A DNA stretch of 64,000 nucleotides from Sporosarcina sp. NCCP-2716 (GCF_023707985.1 NZ_BRCF01000006.1:62001-126000), one strand, 5' to 3'; shown: positions 33,924 to 42,875, counted from the first letter of the stretch. Numbers and translations: made by a program. The notes: generated by a model from the sequence alone, not told the origin.

Positions 33924-35651
33924 TTACGGAAGACGGCCGGCCGATGACAGTTCGCTGCATTCCTTGAAGGCGAAGTGCCGGCAGCCGATGCAGGCGGGAT
34001 GGCTGATGTGCTGGAGAGCGTAAGTGATCGCTTCGCCGGTATGAGCGAAGAAATGTGCGCTGCCGATCTGTTCGTACTGACCGGACGTGCGGAGTGTCCG
34101 CTCGGCGTCAGGCTGGATGCCGGACACGAGGATCAGGCCGCCGCGTTTCTGGAAGTGGGACACGATCGAGCGCAGATTCGCTTCGCCTGTCGAATCGATG
34201 AACGGCACTTGCCCCATCCTCAGAATGAGCACACGCGACTCCAGATGAAGGGAGTCCATGATCCGTTCCTCGAATAGGTGGGCCGCCCCGAAGAACAGCG
34301 GGCCTTCGATCGTATACATACTGATCTGCGGACAGTCGTGCGTGGTACTGATGATGTCAGGCTGTACCGTCCGGCCGTCCTTCGTATGGTCGGGCAGCAC
34401 TTTCGAGACGACAAGCAGCCCGCTCATCCGCTTGGCGAACAGGAAAACGGCAAGGACCAGTCCGACCAGAACCGCAGTAGTGATGCTCGTGAAGACTGTG
34501 AGCAGAAAGGTCGCTGCAAGCACGAGGGAATCCCCGTTCCGCATCTTCAGGATTGCGGCGAACTGCCGCCGTTCGCTCATATTCCAGGCGACGAGCATGA
34601 GGACCGGCGCCATGCTTGCCAGGGGGATCATCGACGCGTAAGGGGCAAGGACGACGACGGTCAGCAGGACGAACACGCCGTGCACGATTCCTGAAACCGG
34701 TGAGACGGCGCCCGATTTGATGTTCGTGGCTGTCCGGGCGATGGCCCCCGTAGCCGGGATCCCACCGAACAGCGGAGTCACCATATTGGCGATTCCCTGA
34801 CCGATCAGTTCACGGTTGCTGTCATGCTTCGTATTTGTCATGCCGTCCGCCACGACTGCTGACAGCAGCGACTCGATCCCGCCGAGCGCGGCAATGACGA
34901 ACGCCGGGACGAGCAGCCGCTCCACCCGTTCCCACGAAATGTCGAGCAGATGGAACTCGGGGAGGCCGCTCGGGATGGCCCCGAATGCCGATCCGATCGT
35001 CTCGACCTGTCCTGCGAGGAAAATCGATGCGATCATCGTCGCTGCCGCCAGACCGACGAGGGAGCCGGGAACTTTCGGAAACAGCTTCGGTGTCAGGAGC
35101 AGGATTGTCAGGCAGATGAGGGCAGTGAAGACACTCCAGAAGTTCACTGTATGGAAGTGGACTGCAATCTCTTTCATATTGCTTAGGAATTCTTCATGTT
35201 TCTCAAGGCCCGTCAGACCGAAGAAATTCTCGATCTGCCCTGTGAAGATGATGACAGCGATTCCGGCTGTGAAACCGACTGTCACCGGCCGTGGGATGAA
35301 GGTGATGAAAGAGCCGAGTTTCAAAATCCCCATCACCAGCAGCAGGATGCCTGCGAGGAACCCTGCGAGAAGCAGGTCAGTATAACCGTACGTAAGGACG
35401 ATGCCAAAAAGGATCGGCACAAACGCACCTGTCGGCCCGCCGATCTGGAATTTCGACCCGCCGAACAGGGAGATCAGGATCCCGGCGATACAGGCAGTGT
35501 AAATACCGTATTCCGGCTTGACACCGGAAGCGATGGCAAAGGCTATGGCAAGGGGAATGGCGATGACGCCGACGATGATGCCGGAAAGCAGGTCTTTTTG
35601 AAATTTCGCTGCGCTGTAATTCGAAAATCTGCCAGTCAGAAAACGGTGCAT
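33924..35651 (-). CDS. SulP-family anion transporter with STAS domain and Cys-rich tail
   Basis: 575 residues: membrane domain (residues ~15-400; KPEYGIYTACIAGILISLFGGSKFQIGGPTGAFVPI is the SulP signature region) and a C-terminal STAS domain (~430-545; LRMGQVPFIDSTGEANL). An extra tail PACIGCRHFAFKECSEL carries three Cys, unusual for SulP. Possible substrates: sulfate, bicarbonate or another oxyanion. It follows an ArsR regulator gene by 54 bases, so expression is probably controlled by that protein. Confidence 0.85.
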   Translation of the reverse strand: MHRFLTGRFSNYSAAKFQKDLLSGIIVGVIAIPLAIAFAIASGVKPEYGIYTACIAGILISLFGGSKFQIGGPTGAFVPILFGIVLTYGYTDLLLAGFLAGILLLVMGILKLGSFITFIPRPVTVGFTAGIAVIIFTGQIENFFGLTGLEKHEEFLSNMKEIAVHFHTVNFWSVFTALICLTILLLTPKLFPKVPGSLVGLAAATMIASIFLAGQVETIGSAFGAIPSGLPEFHLLDISWERVERLLVPAFVIAALGGIESLLSAVVADGMTNTKHDSNRELIGQGIANMVTPLFGGIPATGAIARTATNIKSGAVSPVSGIVHGVFVLLTVVVLAPYASMIPLASMAPVLMLVAWNMSERRQFAAILKMRNGDSLVLAATFLLTVFTSITTAVLVGLVLAVFLFAKRMSGLLVVSKVLPDHTKDGRTVQPDIISTTHDCPQISMYTIEGPLFFGAAHLFEERIMDSLHLESRVLILRMGQVPFIDSTGEANLRSIVSHFQKRGGLILVSGIQPDAERTLRTSGQYEQIGSAHFFAHTGEAITYALQHISHPACIGCRHFAFKECSELSSAGRLP

Positions 35652-35705
35652 GCTACCCCTTCTTTTTTTATATTTCCATTGACGTTGCTTGGCAGTACTC
35701 CATGC

Positions 35706-36044
35706 TCACGATTTGAAGGAATCTTGTTCTTCCATTTCTTCAAGCATGGAAAGTGTATCGATCAGATGGTTGTTGAACAAATCACGTGCTGCTTCCAACA
35801 GACGGGAGATCGAAGGGTCGCGCAAAGAATAGATGACGCTCTTTCCCTTTTTTGTGCCGATGACGATATTTTTGGCACGAAGAATGCTCAGCTGCTGGGA
35901 TACCGCTGACCCTTCGCTATTGACGAGTTGCTGCAGCTCCGTCACGCTTTTTTCGCCATCCGCCAGAAGTTCCAGTATCCGTATGCGCAGCGGATGGGCG
36001 AGCGCTTTAAAGAAATCCGCCTTGAACTGCTGCATAGTCTGCAT
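35706..36044 (-). CDS. ArsR/SmtB-family repressor lacking the usual Cys sensor
   Basis: 112 residues. Winged helix with KALAHPLRIRILELLADGEKSVTELQQLVNSEGSAVSQQLSILRAKNIVIGTKKGKSVIYSL. The alpha-3 ELCVCDL metal site is replaced by ELLADGEKS, and no Cys occurs anywhere, so classic thiol metal sensing is excluded. Alpha-5 contains few His. It may sense another signal. A perfect ATATTCAA palindrome lies over its own promoter, and SulP follows. Confidence 0.85.
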   Translation of the reverse strand: MQTMQQFKADFFKALAHPLRIRILELLADGEKSVTELQQLVNSEGSAVSQQLSILRAKNIVIGTKKGKSVIYSLRDPSISRLLEAARDLFNNHLIDTLSMLEEMEEQDSFKS

Positions 36045-36072
36045 ATCATCCCTTCTTCCTCTTCACTTCAAC

Positions 36073-36108
36073 ATATTCAAATAGTTGAATATATGTAACT
36101 ATAGTATA
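36073..36108 (-). promoter_or_regulatory. ArsR-type operator and -10 of the arsR-sulP operon
   Basis: Perfect inverted repeat ATATTCAA (36073-36080), 4 bases, TTGAATAT (36085-36092), immediately downstream of TATACT (minus strand 36108-36103). A repressor here would block transcription start. Confidence 0.65.
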
Positions 36109-36162
36109 GCGGATAAGCTGCGGAGGAACAAGAGACTGCTGGATAAAAGCGGGAAGCTAAAT

Positions 36163-36192
36163 AGAAAACAGCCTTCCGTATGCCGGAAGGCT
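36163..36192 (-). terminator. Terminator of the GntR gene
   Basis: Stem AGCCTTCCG with CGGAAGGCT, loop GCATA, followed on the minus strand by GTTTTCT. Confidence 0.8.
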
Positions 36193-36198
36193 GTATGT

Positions 36199-36858
36199 TC
36201 ATTGTTTAAGCGATTGGAATTCGTGGATGGCCCGGAGCCAGTTGCCGCGCATGGCGGCGGATGCCTGATCGGCACGGTCTTCCTTAAGCATGGAGATGAT
36301 CTCTTCATGCTCTTCGATCGACTTTTCGGTCAGGATGATCGAGTTATGGAAGAACAGCCGGCGGACATGTGCCTGCAGCGATTCAGTGATCGACGAAATA
36401 TAGGAGTTGGCTGCCGCATCAACGATGAGCTGGTGGAAGTCTTCGTCGATCTTCAGCGCTGTGAAATAGTCTTTCTTTCTGACAGCGTCGGCAAAGTCAT
36501 CATTCAGCTGTTTCAGCTCACCGATCAACTCTTTGGAAATCCGGGGAGCGGCGAGCTCGGCAGCAAGTGCCTGCAGGGCGGCCAGGGGAGGAAGGAGCTC
36601 GTTGATCGAATCCTTTTCCACTTCCGTAACTTGTGTCGCTTTCCCCGGATACATTTTGACGAACCCCTGGACTTCGAGAAGCTGCAGCGACTCGCGGATC
36701 GGCGTCCGGCTGACACCGAGCGCCTGTGCAAGTTCACTGTCTGCCAGCCGTTCACCCGGCTTAAGGGTTCCGTCGATGATCCATTGCTGCAGCTGATTGA
36801 ATGCGCTTTCTTTTGCAGTCTGTCTGGCGGGTTTTTGATGGTTTTGAGGTATAGGCAT
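36199..36858 (-). CDS. GntR-family (FadR/FCD) transcriptional regulator
   Basis: 219 residues from ATG 36858; GTG 36867 is an alternative, and much longer upstream frames cross the neighbour's promoter and are rejected. N-terminal winged helix LKPGERLADSELAQALGVSRTPIRESLQLLEVQGFV, C-terminal FCD helical domain with metal-type residues (DEDFHQLIVDAA; HNSIILTEKSIEEHEEI; one-per-helix His). FCD regulators usually sense organic acids. No adjacent catabolic operon indicates its target. Confidence 0.85.
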   Translation of the reverse strand: MPIPQNHQKPARQTAKESAFNQLQQWIIDGTLKPGERLADSELAQALGVSRTPIRESLQLLEVQGFVKMYPGKATQVTEVEKDSINELLPPLAALQALAAELAAPRISKELIGELKQLNDDFADAVRKKDYFTALKIDEDFHQLIVDAAANSYISSITESLQAHVRRLFFHNSIILTEKSIEEHEEIISMLKEDRADQASAAMRGNWLRAIHEFQSLKQ

Positions 36859-36990
36859 AACATTCACCGTCCTGATTTGACTTTCTTTTCTTAGTATACC
36901 GTACTTTTTCGCCAGTTTGAACCAGTTCTGCGGAATCTTTCTGAACGCTGTAATATTCCATTTTATTTTGTAACGGGAATGGAGGTTACG

Positions 36991-37007
36991 TGTAACATCT
37001 TTGTAAT
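36991..37007 (+). promoter_or_regulatory. WalR-type box upstream of the LysM-3D gene
   Basis: TGTAAC (36991-36996), 5 bases, TGTAAT (37002-37007): exact fit to the WalR direct repeat TGTWAH-N5-TGTWAH. B. subtilis yocH, a homologue by architecture, is a well-known WalR target. Confidence 0.65.
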
Positions 37008-37054
37008 ATTGGGCTGTTATTCTATATCCAGACTTAAAAAAGGGAGCGGAGCTT

Positions 37055-37630
37055 TTGAAGAAACTAATTGTTACATTCATCTTAGCTACGGCACTAATGG
37101 TCAGCGGTTCACATGAGAGTTCGGCGGCGACGTCGGCGTACAAAGTGAAAAAAGGAGATACTCTATATAAGATCTCACGCACTTACAACGTATCAGTCAA
37201 CAACCTTATGAAATGGAATGGACTTAAATCGTCCGTCATCTACCCGAACCAGAACTTGAAGTTAGTGAACGGAGGAACGACTGCAGCGGCAGCGAAGAAA
37301 CCTGCGAAGACGCCATCCCGTTCGGATAACGAAACTGTCACGAAGGAATTCATTGCAAATGCATCGGCTTACACCGCGTCTTGCAAAGGATGCTCGGGTA
37401 TTACGAAAACAGGCCTCAACTTGAAGAAGAACCCATCACTTAAAGTGATCGCGGTTGACCCGAATGTGATTCCTCTCGGCTCGAAAGTACACGTTGAAGG
37501 ATACGGCTATGCCGTTGCCGGAGATATCGGCGGAGCGATCAAAGGGAACCGGATTGACGTATTCATGGCTTCACACGGCCAGGCGATCCAATGGGGACGC
37601 AAAAGTGTACGTGTAAAAGTGTTAGACTGA
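37055..37630 (+). CDS. Secreted LysM-3D cell wall protein (YocH-like)
   Basis: 191 residues. Signal peptide (residues 1-24, cleavage after SSA), one LysM module (YKVKKGDTLYKISRTYNVSVNNLMKWNG), an Ala/Lys linker and a C-terminal 3D domain with its three Asp: AVDPNVIPLG, VAGDIGGAIKG and NRIDVFMASH. 3D domains are related to lytic transglycosylase MltA folds; YocH acts on peptidoglycan during growth. TTG start 37055 after GGGAGCGGAG. The upstream WalR box suggests control by the WalKR cell-wall system. Confidence 0.88.
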   Translation: MKKLIVTFILATALMVSGSHESSAATSAYKVKKGDTLYKISRTYNVSVNNLMKWNGLKSSVIYPNQNLKLVNGGTTAAAAKKPAKTPSRSDNETVTKEFIANASAYTASCKGCSGITKTGLNLKKNPSLKVIAVDPNVIPLGSKVHVEGYGYAVAGDIGGAIKGNRIDVFMASHGQAIQWGRKSVRVKVLD

Positions 37631-37643
37631 TCAGTACAAATCG

Positions 37644-37684
37644 AAAAGACCAGCCGCGAACTTAAATTGCGGTTGGTCTTTTTT
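37644..37684 (+). terminator. Terminator of the LysM-3D gene
   Basis: AAAAGACCAGCCGC pairs with GCGGTTGGTCTTTT (one G-U pair), 11-base loop, T7. Confidence 0.85.
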
Positions 37685-37727
37685 TACCCGAAACGGTACA
37701 CTAGTAATCATTATGGGGAGGGATTGT

Positions 37728-38444
37728 ATGGAAGTCTACATCATTAGCGGCGCATCGAAAGGGATCGGCGCTGCCTGTCTGCAAGCACTAGAGAAGCAGG
37801 GGAAGACGGCGATCGGCATTGCACGCAGCAACCCGGACAACCGGGAATTGTTCGAGGAGCTGGATCTGACTGACCGCGACAGCCGGAAGGGAGTGATTGC
37901 CCGGCTGCTCGCACCATTCAAGGACAAGGGAAGCACGTTCACGCTTATCAACAATGCAGGGACCGTGGAACCCGTCGGCAAGACAGGGATGCTGTCTGCT
38001 GAGGAAACCCGGCTCGCAGTCGAACTCAACTTGACGGCACCGCTGGAACTGGCCAATCAATTCATCGAGTGCCTTGCGGGAATGGACGTAAAGAAGCAGA
38101 TCGTCAATATTTCATCCGGCGCCGGCAGGAATGCACTGGAAGGCTGGGGAGTCTATTGTGCGACGAAAGCAGCGCTCGACCGATTTTCGGAAGTTGTCCG
38201 ACTGGAACAGCAGCGTGAGGAATTACCGGTCGGCATCGTATCGATAGCACCTGGGATCATCGACACAGGGATGCAGGAGACGATCCGGTCGAGCGGGGAA
38301 GACGGGTTCCCGGCGCTCGGGAAGTTCATCGAATACAAGGAGACCGGACAGCTGAGCAGCCCGGAAGAAACGGCATCGCGCCTCCTGTCATGGATCGGCC
38401 GGGAGGATCTGACGAAGGCGGACGTGATCAGCAGGCTGAATTGA
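37728..38444 (+). CDS. Short-chain dehydrogenase (benzil reductase/YueD-like)
   Basis: 238 residues from ATG 37728, five bases after GGGGAGG. SDR motifs: ISGASKGIG cofactor loop, NNAG, catalytic Ser in VNISSGAG and YCATK. The pattern of N-terminus and AGTVEPVGKTG resembles NADPH-dependent (S)-benzoin-forming benzil reductase and sepiapterin-reductase-like proteins of Bacillus. Physiological substrate unknown. Monocistronic. Confidence 0.82.
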   Translation: MEVYIISGASKGIGAACLQALEKQGKTAIGIARSNPDNRELFEELDLTDRDSRKGVIARLLAPFKDKGSTFTLINNAGTVEPVGKTGMLSAEETRLAVELNLTAPLELANQFIECLAGMDVKKQIVNISSGAGRNALEGWGVYCATKAALDRFSEVVRLEQQREELPVGIVSIAPGIIDTGMQETIRSSGEDGFPALGKFIEYKETGQLSSPEETASRLLSWIGREDLTKADVISRLN

Positions 38445-38489
38445 AAAAAGGATCGGATCCGGCTTGAGTGCCGGGTCCGATTCTTTTTT
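38445..38489 (+). terminator. Terminator of the SDR gene
   Basis: AAAAAGGATCGGATCCGGC pairs with GCCGGGTCCGATTCTTTTT, loop TTGAGT. Confidence 0.85.
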
Positions 38490-38507
38490 GCAGCCTGAAC
38501 TTGCTGC

Positions 38508-39086
38508 TCACCAGGAGGATTTTTCAATCAGGAGCAGAAAAGGCGGGGAACTGAGGCTGTTCATCGTTCCGTAGCGGATGACTTGATAGTCCTTTGCGTC
38601 CAATTGCTGCACAAACCCGAGGACCGCATCCCGTTCGGCTGCCCCTCCGGGATGACCGTCATAGACGGCGATTGAAATGATGCCGCCCGGCTTCAGCAAA
38701 CTAAGCGCTGCGCGGATCGCCGGTATCGTCGTCTCCCCGGTCGTGATGACGAAAGCTTCCTCCGCACTAGGCAGGAAGCCGAGATTGAACATGACGGCCG
38801 TGACACCCGCAGGCACACGTTCCGCCATATTTGCATGGCTGCCGAGGATCAGTTCGGTCCGGCTGACGAGGGGACCGAGACGGTTCCGCGTCGCCTCGAG
38901 TGCAGCTTGCTGGATGTCGAACGCATAGACTAGGCCGGTCCTGCCGACTGCCTTCGCGAGAAATTCCGTATCGTGACCGTTCCCCATCGTCGCATCGACT
39001 GCCGTGTCACCTTCTTCAAGAAGGCTGCTCAGCACTTGTTTTGCAAACGGAAGGATGCGCTGCAGCTGGAACTTCGGTGTTTTCAC
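38508..39086 (-). CDS. mnmM: tRNA (mnm5s2U34) methyltransferase MnmM (YtqB)
   Basis: 192 residues. Class I SAM-dependent fold: motif I DATMGNGHDTEFLA, acidic motif II VYAFDIQQAAL, and MFNLGFLPSAE (NPPY-like position) as in YtqB. YtqB was identified as MnmM, which methylates nm5s2U to mnm5s2U at the tRNA wobble base in Gram-positive bacteria. Its start overlaps the end of ytqA by four bases, so both are made together. Confidence 0.85.
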   Translation of the reverse strand: MKTPKFQLQRILPFAKQVLSSLLEEGDTAVDATMGNGHDTEFLAKAVGRTGLVYAFDIQQAALEATRNRLGPLVSRTELILGSHANMAERVPAGVTAVMFNLGFLPSAEEAFVITTGETTIPAIRAALSLLKPGGIISIAVYDGHPGGAAERDAVLGFVQQLDAKDYQVIRYGTMNSLSSPPFLLLIEKSSW

Positions 39087-40042
39087 TGCAAGGCTGCCGC
39101 TTTCTCATATGTTTTACCCTGCCAGCTGTCCCGCCGTTCCAGTTCGCGTGAAATATCGTTCAGCACATCCCATTTCGTCACGCTCCACATCGGTCCGATG
39201 AGCAGATCGATCGGTCCGTCGCCAGTGATGCGGTGGACGATCATGTCAGGCGGCAGCATTTCGAGCTGGTCTACGACGAGATTGACGTACGTTTCCTGAT
39301 CCAGGAATTCAAGCAGCCCTTTTTCATACTGCTTCACCATCGGCGTCCCTTTCAGAAGATGGAGCAGGTGGATCTTAATGCCCTGGACGTCGAGTTTTGC
39401 GACTTCACGTGCGGTTTCCTTCATCATATCGAGGTCTTCGCCCGGCAGGCCGTTGATGATATGCGTGCAGACACGGATCCCATGATTGCGCAGCTTCTGG
39501 ACGCCTTCCTTATAGAGCGCGAAATCGTGTGCCCGGTTGACGAGCTTCGCCGTTTTTTCATGGACCGTCTGCAGCCCGAGTTCCACCCATAAGTATGTCC
39601 GTTCGTTCAGCTCCGCCAGATACTCGACGACGTCATCCGGCAGACAGTCCGGTCGTGTCGCGATCGACAGGGCGACGACGCCTTCCTGGGCGAGTGCCGC
39701 TTCAAATTTCTCCTTCAGTTTCTCAAGCGGTGCGTGCGTGTTCGTATACGCCTGGAAGTACGCCATGTACTTGCCGCTTTTCCATTTCTTATGCATCCGG
39801 TCCCTGATCTCGGCAAATTGCACATCGATCGGGTCGACCCGGTCGCCTGCGAAATCACCCGAGCCGGCAGCACTGCAGAACGTACAGCCGCCGAAAGCGA
39901 CGGTACCGTCACGGTTCGGACAGTCGAAGCCCGCGTCAAGCGCGACCTTGAATACTTTGAAACCGAACCGGTCTTTCAGATGGCGTGACCAAGTATGATA
40001 GCGTGTCCCGTCAGATGGGAACGGATAGTTGTTGTTTTCCAT
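39083..40042 (-). CDS. ytqA: Radical SAM protein YtqA/MnmL (TIGR01212 family)
   Basis: 319 residues from ATG 40042, eight bases after AAGGAG. Cluster Cys in DCPNRDGTVAFGGCTFC (Elp3-like spacing), then VELGLQTVHEKTAKLVNR and GLPGEDLDMM. Elp3-like radical-SAM fold. Recent work links this family (MnmL) to conversion of cmnm5s2U to nm5s2U, the step before MnmM; the adjacent mnmM supports that. Upstream frame to 40051 is less likely. Confidence 0.85.
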   Translation of the reverse strand: MENNNYPFPSDGTRYHTWSRHLKDRFGFKVFKVALDAGFDCPNRDGTVAFGGCTFCSAAGSGDFAGDRVDPIDVQFAEIRDRMHKKWKSGKYMAYFQAYTNTHAPLEKLKEKFEAALAQEGVVALSIATRPDCLPDDVVEYLAELNERTYLWVELGLQTVHEKTAKLVNRAHDFALYKEGVQKLRNHGIRVCTHIINGLPGEDLDMMKETAREVAKLDVQGIKIHLLHLLKGTPMVKQYEKGLLEFLDQETYVNLVVDQLEMLPPDMIVHRITGDGPIDLLIGPMWSVTKWDVLNDISRELERRDSWQGKTYEKAAALQ

Positions 40043-40121
40043 TGAAACCACTCCTTAAAAAGACAGTGTACCATCTTTATCGGAGGAACAATCCGATTGT
40101 CACCAAATAATCGTTTTCTCC

Positions 40122-40150
40122 TTGTCAATTAGGGAAAAAAGGCATAGAAT
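40122..40150 (+). promoter_or_regulatory. SigA promoter of the MFS gene
   Basis: TTGTCA (40122-40127), 17 bases, TAGAAT (40145-40150). Confidence 0.65.
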
Positions 40151-40186
40151 CATATACTGTACTTCTTGGAGGGGAGGCAGGAACCA

Positions 40187-41371
40187 TTGCCTAAAAAAGT
40201 CTGGCTACTGATCATCGGAATGTTCGTGAACGTTATCGGCAACTCATTTTTGTGGCCGTTAAATACAATTTATATGCATGATTATTTAGGGAAGTCCTTA
40301 TCCGTTGCGGGTTTAGTGCTGATGGCGAATGCGGGAGCAGGCGTTGTCGGTAATTTACTTGGCGGTTTTTTCTTTGACAAAATCGGCGGTTACAAGTCGA
40401 TGATGATGGGGATCCTCATCTCGGTCGGCGCGCTGATTGTCCTCGTCATCAACCACTCATGGGGGCCGTATGTCGTTTTTCTGACGGTGCTCGGTTTCAG
40501 CGGCGGTATCATTTTTCCGAGTTTCTATGCGATGGTCGGCACGGTCTGGCCTGAAGGCGGACGGCGGTCGTTCAATTCGATCTATCTTTCGCAAAACGTC
40601 GGGGTAGCGATCGGGCCGGCGCTTGCCGGATTCGTGGCAGCAGTCAACATCAACTACATCTTCGCCGCCAACCTGGCGTTTTACGTCCTGTTCTTCTTCA
40701 TCGCCTTCTTCTTCTATAAGCAGATGAGCATCGCACCGGAAGTCCATACGACGATACTGAAGGAAAATACCGGCATTAAGAAAAAAGTGCCGTTCATCGC
40801 CCTGCTCGTCGTCCTGATCGGGTACCTCCTGACACAGCTCGTCTATTCACAGTGGTCGACGACAATCTCAACACATGCAACATCCGTCGGTGTCACATTG
40901 AAACAGTATAGCCTGATCTGGACGATCAACGGACTGCTCATCGTCCTCGGTCAGCCGCTCATCAAGCCGCTCATCAAGCGGATCGAAAACCAAGTGAAGT
41001 TGCAGATCCTCTTAGGTCTCGGCATCATGCTCATATCCTTCATCGTCGTCAGTTTCGCCAATGTCTTCAACGTATTCGTCATTGCGATGGTCATCCTGAC
41101 GTTCGGGGAGATGATCGCCTGGCCGGCATTCCCGGCGCTCGCCGACCAGCTGGCACCGCGCGGGAAGGAAGGGTTCTACCAGGGGATCGTCAACTCGGCC
41201 GGAACGATCGGCAAGATGATCGGACCGATGGCGGGCGGCATCCTCGCCGACATCTACGGCGTCCAGATTGCCCTGTGGGTGCTGACGGGGCTCATGAGCC
41301 TGTCCGTCTTCCCGACGCTGTTCTACGATATCCGGCTCAAACGCACGGACTACAAACCGAAAAGCTATTAA
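40187..41371 (+). CDS. MFS transporter (YttB-like, probable drug exporter)
   Basis: About 394 residues from TTG 40187, nine bases after GGGAGG; an earlier TTG at 40166 is within the ribosome-binding site. Twelve helices. Motif A-like GGFFFDKIGGYKSMM between TM2 and TM3 and motif C-like NVGVAIGPALAGF in TM5 suggest a proton antiporter for export. Position beside ytqA-ytqB matches B. subtilis yttB. Substrate unknown. Confidence 0.85.
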   Translation: MPKKVWLLIIGMFVNVIGNSFLWPLNTIYMHDYLGKSLSVAGLVLMANAGAGVVGNLLGGFFFDKIGGYKSMMMGILISVGALIVLVINHSWGPYVVFLTVLGFSGGIIFPSFYAMVGTVWPEGGRRSFNSIYLSQNVGVAIGPALAGFVAAVNINYIFAANLAFYVLFFFIAFFFYKQMSIAPEVHTTILKENTGIKKKVPFIALLVVLIGYLLTQLVYSQWSTTISTHATSVGVTLKQYSLIWTINGLLIVLGQPLIKPLIKRIENQVKLQILLGLGIMLISFIVVSFANVFNVFVIAMVILTFGEMIAWPAFPALADQLAPRGKEGFYQGIVNSAGTIGKMIGPMAGGILADIYGVQIALWVLTGLMSLSVFPTLFYDIRLKRTDYKPKSY

Positions 41372-41385
41372 GCTTTTCGGTTTTC
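41356..41385 (+). terminator. Terminator embedded in the last codons of the MFS gene
   Basis: Perfect stem ACCGAAAAGCT with AGCTTTTCGGT, loop ATTA containing the TAA stop (41369-41371), then TTTCTTTT. Confidence 0.85.
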
Positions 41386-41396
41386 TTTTCGTTTCA

Positions 41397-41426
41397 TTGC
41401 AAAATACGAAACAGTCTGATTAAATT
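41397..41426 (+). promoter_or_regulatory. SigA-like promoter of scoAB
   Basis: TTGCAA (41397-41402), 18 bases, TAAATT (41421-41426). Confidence 0.5.
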
Positions 41427-41474
41427 AAGATTGAGAGAGAACGTCATTATGGCAACATATTGGAGGTTAGTCCG

Positions 41475-42161
41475 ATGAAAACAATCTATTCATCCGCACG
41501 GGAAGCCGTGGCGCCGATCGAAGATGGCATGACGCTCATGGTCGGCGGTTTCGGCCTCGTCGGGATTCCGGAACAGCTGATACTCGCGCTCGTGGAAAAA
41601 GGCGTCAAAGATCTGACAATCATTTCGAACAACTGCGGAATCGACGAGTGGGGCCTCGGCCTGCTGCTGAAAGAAAAGCAGATCAAGAAGATGATCGCAT
41701 CCTACGTAGGTGAAAATAAGGAATTCGAACGCCAGGCACTGTCCGGGGAACTGGAAGTCGAATTGACACCGCAAGGGACACTGGCTGAGAAAATCCGGGC
41801 TGGCGGCGCGGGGATCCCTGCGTTCTTCACACCGGCAGGCGTCGGCACGCAAATTGCGGAAGGCAAGGAGATCCGTGAATTCAACGGCAAGGAATACGTG
41901 CTCGAAGAATCGCTGACGGCCGACTTTTCACTCGTCCGCGCGCTGAAAGCGGATACATTCGGCAATCTCATCTACAACAAGACCGCCATGAACTTCAACC
42001 CGATGATGGCGGCAGCAGGAAAGGTCACGATCGGAGAAGCTGAGGAGATTGTGGAAGCGGGAGAACTCGACCCTGCCTGCATCCATACGCCGAGCATCTA
42101 TGTGCAGGGGCTGCTGCAGGCGGAACAGGAAAAACGGATCGAACGGCTGACGACACGATAA
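41475..42161 (+). CDS. scoA: 3-oxoacid CoA-transferase subunit A
   Basis: 228 residues from ATG 41475, after TGGAGG. Class I CoA-transferase alpha: [18 protein letters not shown] (the conserved GGFG..G.P), [11 protein letters not shown], and [14 protein letters not shown]. With subunit B it moves CoA from succinyl-CoA to acetoacetate (or a related 3-ketoacid). No thiolase or hydroxybutyrate dehydrogenase gene is adjacent. Acetate-acetoacetate specificity cannot be excluded. Confidence 0.9.
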   Translation: MKTIYSSAREAVAPIEDGMTLMVGGFGLVGIPEQLILALVEKGVKDLTIISNNCGIDEWGLGLLLKEKQIKKMIASYVGENKEFERQALSGELEVELTPQGTLAEKIRAGGAGIPAFFTPAGVGTQIAEGKEIREFNGKEYVLEESLTADFSLVRALKADTFGNLIYNKTAMNFNPMMAAAGKVTIGEAEEIVEAGELDPACIHTPSIYVQGLLQAEQEKRIERLTTR

Positions 42162-42179
42162 GGAAGGGGACGGTACAGC

Positions 42180-42827
42180 ATGGCAACAGCAAACTCACGT
42201 GAACTGATCGCACGGCGGGCAGAGAAGGAAATCGCGGACGGCGACTATGTGAATCTCGGAATCGGCATGCCGACACTAGTCGCGAACTACATTTCACCGG
42301 AGAAGACGGTCGTCCTCCAATCGGAAAACGGTCTGCTCGGCATCGGACCTTATCCGACTGAAGACGAAGTCGACCCTGATCTGATCAACGCTGGTAAAGA
42401 GACGGTCACCGCAAGCACGGGCGCTGCTTATTTCAACAGTGCCGAATCTTTCGCGATGATCCGCGGCGGCCACATCGACGTGGCGATACTCGGCGGTATG
42501 GAAGTTTCCGAGAAAGGGGATCTCGCCAACTGGATGATCCCCGGCAAAGTGATCAAAGGTATGGGCGGCGCAATGGACCTTGTGCACGGCGCGAAGAAGA
42601 TCATCGTCATCATGGACCACGTTTCGAAAAAAGGGGAGCCGAAGATCAAGAAAACATGCGATCTGCCGCTCACCGGCAAAGGGGTGGTCGATAAGATCAT
42701 CACCGAGCGCGGGCTCATTGAAGTGACGCCTCAAGGACTTGTATTGAAAGAAGTGTTCGAAGGGTATACTGTGCAGGATATACTGGATGCGACGGATGCG
42801 GACTTGACGATCGATGTGAGAGAGTGA
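42180..42827 (+). CDS. scoB: 3-oxoacid CoA-transferase subunit B
   Basis: 215 residues. The active-site Glu, which forms the glutamyl-CoA thioester, is in VVLQSENGLLGIGP; GAAYFNSAESFAMIRGGHIDVAILGGMEV is typical. It begins 18 bases after scoA. The subunits form an alpha2-beta2 enzyme. AAGGGGAC is the ribosome-binding site. The gene is followed by the leuS T-box leader; no terminator is obvious before that leader's promoter. Confidence 0.92.
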   Translation: MATANSRELIARRAEKEIADGDYVNLGIGMPTLVANYISPEKTVVLQSENGLLGIGPYPTEDEVDPDLINAGKETVTASTGAAYFNSAESFAMIRGGHIDVAILGGMEVSEKGDLANWMIPGKVIKGMGGAMDLVHGAKKIIVIMDHVSKKGEPKIKKTCDLPLTGKGVVDKIITERGLIEVTPQGLVLKEVFEGYTVQDILDATDADLTIDVRE

Positions 42828-42846
42828 GCGCTTGCTCAAGTACAGC

Positions 42847-42875
42847 TTGTCAAGCGGCCTTCATTCCAGTAAAAT
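42847..42875 (+). promoter_or_regulatory. SigA promoter of leuS
   Basis: TTGTCA (42847-42852), exactly 17 bases, TAAAAT (42870-42875); predicted transcription start near 42882. Confidence 0.7.
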
